Origin: Bugula neritina
Taxonomy: Eukaryota > Bryozoa > Gymnolaemata > Cheilostomatida > Bugulidae
DNA: 64,000 nucleotides
Assembly: GCA_964035545.1 (NCBI GenBank)
Contig: OZ037766.1
Span: 29,350,173-29,414,172, forward strand
Reading direction: 5' to 3'
Position 1 is the first letter of the stretch. Every line of letters starts with the position of its first letter. The translations under genes were made by a program, and so were the position numbers. The notes under the pieces are model-generated. The model was not told the DNA's origin. It saw only the letters and a program-made list of their open reading frames with translations, and searched no databases. This document shows, piece after piece, positions 13,601 to 27,200 of this stretch.

Positions 13601-14812
13601 TTTGAAATGACCAGATATGAGTCCATTATATTCATTTGTATTTATCATATTCGGTTAGCACCTGTATTTATTACCTGTATTATTACTTGTAATTAAAAAA
13701 AATTGTGGTGCTACTCACAAGCCGCAACCAGATAATGTAGCACATAGTCAACCTTGGCTTTCATAATCTGGTCGTGTCATAAAGATTTTAAATTTAGACA
13801 AATTTGGCAGTTAGAGTACATTGATAAATATTTTTATAACTTATTTGAATAAATTGCATTAAAAAATCTTCCAACGAAATATTTTAAGATATCATTTAAT
13901 AAAAACAGCTAATGTAAATCTGGATGAATTAACAACAGCTTATAGTAAAATTAACAGTGTGTGCATGTATTTAGTTGTAAATATATTTGATTAGCCATTT
14001 TGATTGTCTTGTACTCTACAGCAGGCAGTGGCATAGTTTGAGAGAGTATTACCATAACTGTATGCATAGCTGAGAGTATTTCTTTGGCCTAATTATAGGT
14101 GGCCTTTTAATCAATTTTTGTAAAGCAAGCTTGTTTTTAAGCAATCGTATATTTCTAATTGTTATATGCCAGAAAACTTTTAATTCATGTATATTTATAA
14201 GAAATTAAAGTATTCATGATGGAAGCAATGTTTTTCTTTTTAATTAATAAATGAAGTGTATTTGGTTGCGCTGCGGCTCAAATGCCTACTGATTCCTATT
14301 TAAACAAAAGTTATAGATTTATTTAAGTGTTTACTGTTTATTTCGAAAACGTTGGTTTCAATCATATATGTGGAATTACTATTTTAAATGCTACAATTAG
14401 CAAAACAAAACGTATAATTTAGCAAAGAAAATAGTGAAATCATATTTCAACATTACATTAGAATGCAAAACTTACTGTTAAATATTAATTATTCTCATCA
14501 ATAAATCATTTGCGAAAGTCAAAACTAAATCTGGTGTTATTAATCAAAGCTTGCAAAAAAGCAAAAGTATTTTTTTTAAAAAAGTTTGAATGGGATTAAC
14601 CGTTTAGCCAACCAAAAGGTGGGGAGTCAAGAGTTTACCGTAGCAAACAGAGAGATGGTGTAAAATTTCAACAGGTTTGAAAAAACCGGTATCATCAAGA
14701 AGTGGTAGAAAGGAGAAGAGAGAATTCTAAAGTCAAAATTTGACTCGAGTCAATTAGATAAATATAAAAATAACAAAATAAAGATAAAATGATAATAGTT
14801 TTAGTGTAGAGC
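10672..14812. other. Noncoding interval, includes the likely 3' UTR of the Sox gene
   Basis: AT-rich sequence without recognisable exons on either strand. Open frames at 12939-13244 (minus) and 13493-13696 (plus) have no domain and no splice-consistent boundaries. The right-hand part lies just downstream of the minus-strand Sox stop codon and should contain its 3' UTR. No transposon ends were noticed. Confidence 0.55.
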
Positions 14813-16381
14813 TCAATGAGCTACACCAGCCAATGGTCGATAGAGTTCACTTTCTTTCAGTAGTAAGTACTGGCGTTGAAGTTCTTGATATGAGGGGAGG
14901 TAGGAGAGACCCCCGTAAGGATTGTATAGTGAGCTAGTAAGGCTAGTAAAAGTGTCTGTTGATGGTGCTGATAGCTTACTCGCCATGTCGTAGAAACTGA
15001 CAGGAGGGGCGGCCAGGAGGGCTGCCCTCATTTTCTCAATAGTGATAGCATCAATGGCTGGTGGAGAGATGGAGGTTGGAAATGTGAAGGAAGTGGGGAG
15101 CATCATGGGATAGTTGGATGAATACTTAGTATCCTTAGCCTTGAGGAGAGACTTTGGCTTTCGTCTTGGTCTATATTTATACTCGGGATGATCAGACATG
15201 TGTTGAGCTCGAAGACGCTTGGCTGAAATAAACATCGTGGTTATTTAAATAAGGCTTGAATAAATTCTTCTATTTTAAAAAGTGTCTATTGTACCTTTAA
15301 GGCACTTTTACTGAGTTTAAGAAAGCTCATACATGTGTACATAACTGGTAGTCACTCACCTTCATCTATAAATGGTCTTTTCTCCAGATCTGTTAACGTC
15401 TTCCAATCAGCACCCAATCTCTTGCTGATCTCGGAGTTGTGCATTTTGGGGTTATCCTGTGCCATTTTCCTTCTTTGTGCTCTAGACCTAAGAGTACCAA
15501 ACATCAGGAAAGTTAAATAAAAGTAGACATCGTAATATCCAGTTTCAATCAATTTTTCTTCGAGACAATCGTTAGTTCCAGATATTTGTTGTTGGAACAA
15601 AATCGAACCATCCCAAATAATCGGATTAAATTAATTCTAACCACCAGCTCATTGCTGGCAGACAAACAGATTGCTTTAGGTTTCCATGGCAACAAGATAT
15701 GCATCAGCGGCAAGCCCAGGTGCTAGTGAATATTAAGTGACAATAGCAATGCCAGGTTTACAATTGAAACTGCATTGCGATATTGTGTTGCCATGGTAAC
15801 ATCAGAAAGTTTTGTCATGTTATTCATCAGAGGACAATAGATATGGAAAAATAGAAAAAGGAAATAGAATGTCGTAGGCATTGATGGGTGATTAGTGGAG
15901 AGTCTGTACCAACTAGCATCAGTTAGAATATGATAATGTGAGGAACACAACAAATCAGATGCCTGATGAATATTCAGACAGTATAGATTTTGAAAAAAGA
16001 ATTTGAACGTTTCGCAAAAAATATACTATGCCAAATTCTCATATTGATTCATCTCAATACTGGCTGTGGGTTGTATAAGTATTTTGCCTTCTACATACTA
16101 ACAGAATAAATACAGTTTAAACATTCTTTTTATCTCAAAATAGAAAACTCTTCTTATATACCTACAATCTGATTTGAAAAGTTAAAATCAAAAAGGGAAA
16201 TTTTGAAGAGGAAAACACCTTTTATTTAAAAGCTTCTCAACGCAACTTGTGAAGGCTTTCTATAAAAATCAACCACCTTTGTAAATGTATGTAAGAGACA
16301 AGTAAAGAGCAACACTTACCAAACCATGAAAGCATTCATTGGTCTTTTGATGTGATCCTCTCTGTTATGTTCCATCATCAT
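14813..16381 (-). CDS. SoxB2: SoxB2-type HMG-box transcription factor, three coding exons
   Basis: Nuclear DNA-binding regulator of the Sox14/Sox21 (SoxB2) type. Coding exons on the minus strand are 16381-16320, 15487-15360 and 15222-14813; they join in frame to 199 residues. The HMG box spans about residues 10-88: [13 protein letters not shown], then [36 protein letters not shown] and [14 protein letters not shown], which are SoxB signatures. Intron 1 (GTAAGT donor) splits the Trp codon at residue 21 in phase 2; intron 2 (GTGAGT donor) splits Ala64 in phase 1, so both lie inside the HMG box. The tail is Pro/Ser/Tyr-rich (for example [11 protein letters not shown]). Vertebrate SOX14 is about 240 aa, so this is compact. 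Three ATGs in a row (16381, 16378, 16375) are possible starts; an upstream coding exon cannot be excluded. Family assignment is confident; the Sox14/21 subgroup rests on RRKPKSLLK and overall context. Confidence 0.9.
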
Positions 16382-19300
16382 TCTATTTGTAGATAAGACG
16401 AGATGAAAAAGTAAGTTTAGAAGAATTAAAAAGAAATGAAATATAGTATTCAGCCGTGAAGCTTCGTTGAAAAGTTTGTATAAGTTTATATCATGTACTG
16501 TAATAGGATTTTATCCAGATTGTGTCGAGACACACTTTGTTCCTTTGGATATGAGTTTTAATAGACCCTGAAGTCCAGGGTTAGTCGAATGCTGTGTTTT
16601 GTTTGTTACTAAGTTGGTGATGAGAAACCCTCTAGTTTATATAAGACAATCAAACAAAATACTCAGTTATCCAATCATAACAGAGCATAACAAAAAGTCA
16701 CTTAGTCAGTGCAGCCATTGGCTAATGGAGTTGGCAATAGAGATAGAAAACAATAACCTAATCTCCATGCTTGAATAAATTGCAAAATATGGTGTTTGTG
16801 AAAAGTAATAGAAAAAGATTAAAACTGCAGTGGGTGAGTATAAACAATAGTTAATCACTAAATGATTTGTTATGATAATCCTTTTTTGATAGTTGTTGTG
16901 TTTTTTTTTGCAAAATAATATTAATTGCATTGAAAACATTGTATTTCATTCCGAGCCTCTTTATGAGTCATAATATATGCGATATATACATAAACTGGGT
17001 TTAGAATAAATGATTTGCATATATGAAATGTTTTGTCACAGAAGTCAATTGTGCTGATCAACTGGTTTTGTAATCAAATACTGTTTAATACTGATATTAA
17101 GCAGCTTATTATAGCACAATGACGTGACCCAGTTTATTAATATATTACTATAAAGCATCTAGTATGTATATATCTACTTCGGTATTTAAAAAGAATTGTT
17201 TCAAAGATATGCTTGTAGAGCTTCAAAACACCTATGAATGGGAAAAAAAGATCATGTTATGTGAATAATATTTGCATATAACTGTTCTTCTTTGGAGTTG
17301 TCCCTTTTATAAAGTGCTTTCGACAAAACTTCGTTGCTGCATGGTTTCGTTGAAAATTGAAATTCTCCTTTCTAAGCTGTTTCAAGTCAATGTATTGTAA
17401 ACTAAATATCTAAAGACGATAAAGACCTACAATGTGGCTAAATTTAAACTTTGAACTAAGTTTTATGTAGAGAATACAACTCATAGTTGCGCAATTAATT
17501 TTTATCCCTTAACCTATCAATATCTAAAAATGTGTAGTTTAAATCAAAATCTTTGTCAGCTAATACAACGTTATATTATCAAGTTAAGTTTCATCTTCAC
17601 CAGCTTTGCTGCAAAATGAAATAAAACTGTCATTCATGATTGCAGTTATTTTTCATATCCAAGTGCTGTTTTTGACTTGTTATAAAAGTTGATAGACACT
17701 ATTTTTTTCTAGTGAAAACAATTGAGTTCACAGACAACTAAGGCTATGTTACAGCATACAGCTCACAGACTAATAAAGTTCACGAGGGTGACCATTGATA
17801 ATAAGGAGTTGTCTTCTTATAACTTGTTGAAGGAAAGCCAATTGCGACATAATGTAATAACATGTAAAGTTATCCCTCCAATTTATTGGCTGAAAGGGGT
17901 CAACTTTTATCTGCACTCTGCAGAGTAAACATCTTTTCAGCACACATTTTTTAAGTTCAAAGTTGTCTTCTTATTGAAAGTATTTAAAAATATTATTTAA
18001 CAATCGTTATAATTAAGGAATCTGAAGTTGAAAATCAGAAATGGATATATATGTAGAAAAACCTGCAATGAGCTAAAAATTTGTGCTTTTACATGCACAT
18101 ATTAACATATTAATGTACTTAGGCAATTGTTATATCAAAGAATTCTAATTCATACTTTTATCCAAATATAAATTCACTATAAAAAATGATGCAATACCTT
18201 CAAAATCTACCAATATTATCCCTGCCCAATATATTTTATAACAAACATGTGTAAATGAGTTTATATTACCATAATTGTTTATAGGGGATGTAGTAGAAGT
18301 TGATTAATTTATCTGTAACAGCATGTTTCCCAAAACTCTTGAGCTTAGGTTTAAATTGATTATTTTATGAATATATGCATGTGCACAGTTTAAACCAGAC
18401 AGTAACTACATAGGAGGTAGCAACCAGGTAAAGAGTGATACCATTAAAATAATGGAACAGGATGAAAGTCAAAGCATCATCAATTATTTTCAAACAGTAA
18501 CATTTTAGATGTATTATTATAAACTATTACTAGTTTAAGATATTCGGCAAAAGCTCTTGAGAGCAAAGTCCAGCAACGTGAATAATTAATTATTACTTTA
18601 GCATTATAAAATATCAAATAATATATTTTTTATGTTTTGGTTTGGCTAATGTATTCATGAACTACTTGCTGAAGAAAGAGTAAATCTCATATCTCTAATA
18701 TCAATACTGGACTCATCACATTGCAGGTACCTGATGGAACTGTCTCATAATTAAGCCAATCAGAATACTCTGCGAAGTCTATTGGTTGTTTTATCTTTGT
18801 TTTAAAAAAGCTGTAAATACCAGAATTAAACTATGGCATAAGATGACCTCATTCGATGACATCTCACTAGCTTTCCAACATGTCATGATTGGTCTAGTGG
18901 ACAAAATGAAACGGCTCACTACAGATCTGAATAAACTATCAGAGTGAACAATAACATCTTTCAACATAAAACACATTTCAATAGAATAATTTTTTGTTGA
19001 TGCTTATGATCATTAGAGATAGAATATTGTCTAATTAGCAACATATTTAACAAAAAAGTAAACTTGAAATGACAAGTTGAGCAATAAATTGGCGGTTTTT
19101 AGTCTCCAATCTTCTTTGAGAGGCTGCTTATGGGGGCCCCAACTCACACACTAAACCTCGACTAAACAATACCAACTGCTGCATTCATAGGCGCTTCCTG
19201 CGATAAATCTGCTAAAATTTTAACTGTTGGAGTAAAAGAACTTACTGTAAAGAGTATAGCATTCTTATATAGTTGTTTCTCATCTGCTATAGTATTGGTT

Positions 19301-22300
19301 GTTATAAATTTAGTACACATTATAGTAAATTCAAAAATAGCTGAAATAGAATTGAATCATACTATATTAATTTGAGAAATTGCTAGTCATTTATCTTCAA
19401 AGAAAATATATGCTCCCTGCAGGTTAATTCAACTCCATAGGTTCACTATTACTTCTTTTGCTTTTTAGTAATTTAATATGGTAACTTTTAATTCAACCTA
19501 ATGTTTATTATATAATTTGCTTGTGAACATTATTATGTGATCATAGTCTTGTTCTAAAAATAGAATAAGGGTTGAGTAACAGCCACATAATATGTTGTAA
19601 TAAAAAGTTGAAATACGTCGAGTGATTCTATTGTTCTATTCCGCATGCATATGAATATTTCAGGTACAAATACTTTCAAATTAAATGTTCGCCATCCGGG
19701 TATTATGTGGTTACAGTTCATTGGCTTAGACAAGAACAGGTCATAATATAAAATCCAGGTTAAAGCTGTTTAAATCATATTTAATAGCGTTACTATCCAT
19801 AATATTCATAAGTTATTTTTACATATCTCTAAATAGATGCCTTTGCTTAGGAATTTATGAATTGCATGCAAATTATAAATCAGAAAGAAATATTTATAGT
19901 AGGAAGCCGCCATCCCACTGGCTGTCAAATTATTTGTCACTGTAGTTTATATAACAATATTCCAGGCACGCCTGGGGAGTCTAGAGCTGAAATGGCTGTT
20001 GTGCCAAGGTGTGAAACAACACCAAATAGTTATAATGTCACCTGAAGGCCAGTTTTTGTTACTGGCGCATTAAAATAATTTCTCTCTAGGGTAAAATGGC
20101 TACCAGGCTTTCAGATAGTTCTACTATACTATACACTGAAATTGTTTGATGGCAATCCAAAAACTATCAGTTTCTTTTTTTATGGAATAAACAATAAAAA
20201 GATAATTTTTTGTCACCATTTTAACCTTAGTATTGTTGCAACTTATAAAGGAGAATGAGCATCAATTTTAAAGCAATATGAAAAAAAGTTATTGTAACAT
20301 CTTTTAGTAATACCATACCTAATAATAATTCAACATGATCTAAATTTATAAGTTTGCAATTATGTTGCTGATAAACAAAGCAGCTCTTTCTAGTAGTCAT
20401 GGCAACATCATAACATCCGCACACGCTATAAACACGTGTTGATTACGAAAGATTATACAGCTAGTCCGCAGCGAATGCTAATAGAAATTCACCAAATAAA
20501 TCAAATTATAGATCTGCACTGAAAAGCAAGTGTTGTTTTGTTTTGATTCCCAGGCTTTGCTAATCACCTTGTGATTCACAATAATCGGATAATGACCTTA
20601 CATTAGTGATCACAAAGGCGATGGTCATTCTGTGTATATAATTAGTCTACTAACCCACTAATGCTGCATCTATGACGTACTGTGACTCATTTTGACAGGA
20701 AATTAATATTTATAATAAAGAATATTTAAATCTGAGAATATATAAAGTAGTCTGTAGTATCTACCCATTGCTTCAGAATCATTTATCTACATGCTTTCTT
20801 AGCTAACCTATTATATTGGTGAACACAGCTGTAAAATATAAAAATCATTTTTTGTTTATTGAGCATTTGATTATAGCAACAGCTGTAACATTTTCTGGAA
20901 GTTACTGGAAAGTAAAGCTATTTTTAGCAGCTAGTTTGTAAAACTATTCTACAGCTTCAAATGTTTTATGATAAGTTTTGATGCTATATGAATGTGTATT
21001 GGAAGGAGTAATAAAATTCAGTTTTGTTTATATTAAAAAACATTTAAGTAAAAACAAACTACATTTTGAATATTATGATGTTTTGGCAAAAATCTTTTGG
21101 CAGGTGTTCACAGGATTTTGAAACTTGGTTATAGGAAAGTTTATTATTCTTTAATTGAAAGGATTGTTTTCAGTAAGTTGGTTACTTATGGCAACTTCTA
21201 CTATAGCTGACTGTAAGATAACATTGTTGTTACTTTTTGTTTCAACAAGTTGTTTCAAAGATGCTTATAAAAACATGTAACACTAAGATTAAAAATTACC
21301 ATATTATGTAATACTAAATGTTAGAGTGCATTTATGGCTGGTTTAGCCAAAAACACTATATATATAGCAGACAAAAAAGAAAACATAATTGCTAACCATC
21401 TACTGCAGTAAATTTTACATTCATGCTAAATAAGCTAAATAGTAGCTAAGAAAAAAATATATACTAATAGGCTGTATGTAGCGTTTTGATCATTTTTATT
21501 ATATTGCACACTATTACATACAGCGGCACAGGACAATTCATCACCATTCACCCTTATATTCACTTAGCTACTCACTTAGCTACTCACACAGCCACAGCTT
21601 TTTTTTGAACCACAAATAGCTTTGTTTTCACTATAACAATGCAATGATTTTGCTAACAGAATAGCTGTCAGCTTTTTATAGCTTGTAGCCAGAAGTTATA
21701 ATAGCTAAGGTTTTTTATGCCTTCATTTCTCTACTGACTGTTGCAGTTCTAACTAGTCATTCTTTATTTGATTAAACTTTCACCATCACAATTTTATATA
21801 CTTAATTCTAACTCTCCCCAGGAAGGGTAATAGAGGTATGTTAAACATTGTTTTGCAACAATTTTGTAATTTTTGTATGTTTCATTTTTCTTTCAATAAT
21901 GTCTTTATTATTAAATCGTATTATTGTATTATTGTAGTTTCACGTTGGTTACCAGTTAGTTTCAATAAACATATGCAGCAAAACTCCAGCAGTGCAACCT
22001 GTTATCAATGAACTGGGGTAGACGTTACACTGTATGTAACTATAATACTAGTTTGAGAAAAGATCCTATATTGATCTGTCAAGTAATGGGCGGCTTGTTG
22101 TCCAATTTCTCTTCATTTTATGTGAGTTTTTGCACCTTAATAATTGGAAGTTTAGTTTAGTCTATTAATATTACAACAGATTCTTAGCCATTTGTGCATC
22201 CATTACATGCATGTTTTGCTAAAAAGCACAGAAGCCCAATTAAAAATATTGCATAAATATTGACTATAATTTTTATAAAGGTTTTTTGTTACTATATTAT

Positions 22301-24291
22301 ACATTATTTTAATGAGTACTTCCAATTTTTAAATAAAATACTTAAAATACAACTTTACCTAAATCGTTTTGCTAAAAGTAATCAAACTGCAAAAAAACAG
22401 TTCGTCTCTTGGAAGTTGGATTTGTTTATAGGAAGAATTGTATTTTGAATAATTGCCTGCAGCTGTGTTCCTAAACAAAGCACAAGCATCCATATGATTA
22501 TCCTGTACCAAGGGGTACTGTACAACTTATCTGTGAGTAGGTTTACATATTCCAATATTCATTGCATATGATTTGACAAATATAGAATTGTACAGCTGTG
22601 CACTTAGCATAAAACTGAGTGCCAAATGCTTGTAGTACCTGAGCCTATCCTAGTTGTTGTTATTGGCAAGCTCTTCCTTTCATCTGACAATACAGAATGT
22701 TGTGTCACTTCACAGCTTTATTCAGAAAGGAACACTGTGACTTGCAAATTTATGATTCTCCATAAACAAAATTCTTATTTTAATCTATTCTAGGGATTGG
22801 AATGGGTAGAGGCATAACTCAAACTTCAAGCCACTTATGTGGTAAAACTGAAGCTATGCTGAAATCGTGATTTGTGCCTCTGAAAAGAATTTTATCATAA
22901 ATTATGTTTGAAATGTGACAGGAATTAATAAATGAAACATTTAGTAAATACATAAACTATAGATTTGTTGTATTCTAATTGTATATAATTACTAATCTCT
23001 ACTGGAGATGATTTATTTGCTGTTATTAACTTTATGTTGTAAGTATCTTATACAAGGATGTCTAAACTGTTTCTATAAGTTGAGTAGAACAAACTACTGC
23101 ATAGTACATACTATACTATACATACAAATACTATATGCTAACTACTACATCTTCTATATACTTTATATTATATACTAATATTAAGTTCTAAATGTTATAT
23201 ACTCTATATAATGCATTTAATTATTAATCTAAATTACACAAAATAGATTCTACATACTAACTCTATACTATATACTACACACTATACATCTAGATAAACT
23301 ATACACTGCCTGTGGTTGTCTATACTCTGTAGTGTGCTGTATATTAAAATAATATTGATGTTCAGATGCATATTGTAAAAACTATTTTATTTATAGAGCT
23401 GCACTATTCTGGGTCACTCTATTTCATCATTTATGGTACCATTTACTGGTTTAATCGCTAGCACATGGTATGATAAATGACATCATGGGTATTGCTTACT
23501 AGTCTCATCATCAAATAAGAGAAAAGACAACTTCGAATATCTATGACTACTTGACGGCTGTGCTTGCAAAAGAAGAAAGTCAGGGTTTCAAAAGAAAATT
23601 TACTTGTATATTTCATGCATTTAGTTGATTAAAATACTATAGGAAGGGTGATACAAAGTTGCTATAACTCCAGCACATGCTGAGTATATACAAGCTATAT
23701 TTTATAGGTAAAATAACAAATGTAAACAACAAACAGTAGTAAACATCTGCTTAGAGGACAAAAACCTGACCTAATATAACATGTTTTTTAGTTTACCTGC
23801 AAGCATCATGTACTTTTGACAGAATAAAAGCAACTAAGAGAAGATTATTCTAATGCTTATAGTCCAAGTACTTACTGAAATTGTAGCTTGAAATAGTAAC
23901 ATATATTAGCTAGTTAATACACAAGGGCAGGTAATTTCTATTACTCGTATAAGCAAAGTTGGATGCTAGTTCTATGTGCAGTGTAAAGTCGTAGGCCTAC
24001 ATACACGTCACATAGTTATAAGTTTATTTGAGTATTACAAGTATTACATTGCTAAGGCTAGTAACTAAAACCATCAAACGATGAGGCTACACTTGAAACT
24101 ATTATAACAAATTTCACAATACATAATGTGAAACTTTTAGTAATAGCAATCAGTCATATTATTTTTCTGAAAAAATATGTTTTAGAAATACAATTCATAA
24201 AAAAATAAATTCAAAAAATTAAAATTAATAAAATAAAGCAGAAAACATGCACGTGATAACGCCGGAACCATTCACTAGCTGGACTCACTCA
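16382..24291. other. Noncoding interval between the Sox 5' end and the OBI1-like 3' end
   Basis: The two genes point the same way (minus), so this holds the Sox promoter side and the 3' flank of the OBI1-like gene. A TTTATT at 24023-24028 gives AATAAA on the minus strand about 265 bases after the OBI1-like stop and could be its polyadenylation signal. No exon, RNA gene or transposon end was recognised. A TACTATA-rich patch is listed separately. Confidence 0.55.
23095..23340. repeat. TACTATA-rich low-complexity patch
   Basis: Words such as ACATACTATACTATACATAC, ATATACTACACACTATAC and TTATATACTCTATATAATG recur at irregular intervals over about 245 bases. It behaves like an eroded microsatellite. 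Nothing in it looks functional. Confidence 0.6.
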
Positions 24292-27200
24292 CTAGCTGGG
24301 TTTAACCATCTCACTATCACTCAGCCGACTCTGGACAGCTTTCTCTGCAGTCTCAAGGATATTCAGGCAGTCAGCAAAATCAGTGTTGATGCTAAGGTCA
24401 AAGGCAGCAACTTCCTGCCTGAGATCAGCACTTCTGGCAGCGCGAGATGCTGCCTCGGGTTTGCTGCACGCTGTCACATTAGTACATGATAAGTCAGTAG
24501 AAAATTCAATAGAATGAGGCTTTTCGGACGGTTTACTTCGTTTAGTTGGGGACTCCAAAACTGCCCCACTTGCTAAACATGCGAAACCCAGACTATCTAA
24601 ACTATGAGTCATGAGTTCTGTGCTTCTTGAACGCTTTGTCGGAGTTGTCATCACTTTGGGTAAAGTATTTGAAGGAGCTGAGGCTAGAAGTTGAGTCACA
24701 GGACTACTATTCCACTTTGTTACACTTTCAGAAGGATGCAAACTGCCACACTTATCTCCGATGTCAAACTTGAGGAAGGGGGAAGGAGAGAACCCCTCAC
24801 TGTGTTCTGTAGTAGAACTGAGACTAGCTAACAAACTTTTACGTGCTCCAGTAGGACTAGCGGAATGTGCTGATTTGAATGAAGAGTGATCTTTATGCAA
24901 ACCGACGTCTGCTTTATTCTGAGTCGAAGAAGTCATTGTTGGACGACTGACTTGATCAGACTGTGTCAAAAACGGGTCGTGCCCAGGAAGTGAATCTGCA
25001 ACAATAACTAACTATATAAAACAAAGAGAGGAGAATTGCATGGAGGATACTGAGCTATGCGAGCTATTGCTGTGTTCCTACAGAAAATTGATACTACAAC
25101 GCAATATATGATTTTGTAGCAACACTACATTCTACATCACAACTATTGCTCAATGCTTAGCAATACTTTAAGTTTTTCAGAAAGTTAAGGATATTTATAA
25201 TTGGCCAAACTTGTTTTATAGTAAATGCATAAAAATACTCTAGAGTCTAGACTAGATATCCTAATTCTGACTACAATGTTTAGATATAATTGAGGGAGTA
25301 TTAAATAGCTGCCTAAGATATTATATATGCACTTTTCAATTTATTTAAGAAAAAGTAAAAACCAACTGCTGATTAAACATACTTGGTACATTACATGTTG
25401 CTGCTATGTCATTGGTTAAGCTGGACTGTAGCTTACTCTGATTGGCTAACTTGAGACGAGTCTCTAAAGCCTGTATATGATTGTCACTAACAGACAACGC
25501 CTTCTTAAGGTTGGAGATCTCCTTTTTCTGTTTCTCAATCTGTGATTCGAGAGCAGCCACTGTGAATCTGCCAATCCTGTGTCACAAGACAGATATACAG
25601 TTACCATGGCAACCAATTAAACAGCTTTTGAGTAAAATTAACAATAACAACTGTGATTTTACTTAGATTTCAAATAACAGAAGGCTTAGACTTATAGCGA
25701 GTTGCATTTTTACAAAAAATGCATCAATTCAACAGCAATCTATGTTTCTGTGCACTAAATATCGTAAGAGCTCAGCCAAAAATTGTCCGCAAGTGAAATT
25801 TTCATTTATAGCCAACAGAAATTTTAAAATAGATGAACGTATTTAAAAAAAACATTAAATCCAAAGACACACAGAGCGGAATCGGCCATGTGGTCCTAGC
25901 TTAAACACATGGCAACTATGAAGACATAAATTACAATAACTGCTCAACTGGAAAGGTCTGCACTCACTTGCTGGGAGTTCTTTGACTCAAGTCATATCGA
26001 AGTTGATCATTATCTCTTGAGAGATCAATGTTAGCTTGTTTGAGATCATTGTTCTCCTACAATAATAAGAGGAGAGATATTGATATGTAAAACACCCCAT
26101 AAAGAAGTAGAAGATTGTCTTCTCATGCCACAATTGAGAATGTCTGCAATCCAATATGAACATAGAGTGCCATCTGTAGCTACGGAATCCTAGATTCAAA
26201 ACATTCAATTTAGGAACATTTCATCATTATGAGTTGTCCATCCTTCAAGTAGTATTCACAATATGTGAACCATCAGGGTACAATGTGTAGATGTGAAGAC
26301 ATTTTCTACTGGGATATCAATGCAGAATTAACCACTTCCATGGTACACATAGGAAGGGGGGGATACAGTGTGCATCACAGAAAGCATGAAAAGTCACTCC
26401 TTACAAAAGTACGTGTTTCCAATAAAAGTGCTTGCTGTATTGATTATATTTGAAAAATAAAAAATAGGAGCTTTTGAGTTTCAGGCTATTGAGCTTTGAT
26501 AACATTTTTCCCATATGCAAGGTACACTGAAACTTGAAAAAAGCTTTGGCTTTGGAGCATAAAAATGCATACACAATAGACAGATAGATAATGCCGTCTA
26601 TTTACAGCCGCTGTTTTGGGAGTTGTCCCCTCATCAGAACAGAGCACCAAGGCCAACCCCTCCGTTATGAAAAATACTAATTCTTCTACCTAAGAAAATT
26701 TAAAAGTGACACAAATTCAAGCCAGAGAGCTTAAGAAATGACAAGAGGTGCAAGCTTTGCAAAATGATAAGCAGCATGAATTATTGTCGTAGTCGAAGAG
26801 CTAAGGTAAACATGATAATAATATCATTACATTAGCAAAGGAAAGTGTCTTAATGCATTACAAATTTTTGCAAGTTTGTCCCAATATGATAATAATAAAT
26901 TAAGCAAAATGTTTGGAGGTTGGTCACTTTGAATAGGAAAGCAACACAAGAAAACTACTTCATATCTCATTTCTACCATTCAACATAACTTTGAAAGTAG
27001 AACTGAATAAATGATAATTTCGCTTGCTTCGCAATTATTAAGGCAAACTGAACCTTGATTTAAAACATGCATGTTTTGTTTTAGGATAGATACTCAATTC
27101 TGCAGACACTCCAAACACGTTCCATTGCAGTGACCTCATGCCTATCGTATTGAAATGAATTTGCTGCCCCTGAAGCATAGACATTATCACCTGACCTGTT

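Noticed and set aside
26265-26453. Possible Penelope reverse-transcriptase fragment near the hammerhead motif
   Set aside because: The 62-residue frame shows no RT or GIY-YIG motif; only the ribozyme-like terminus is supportable.
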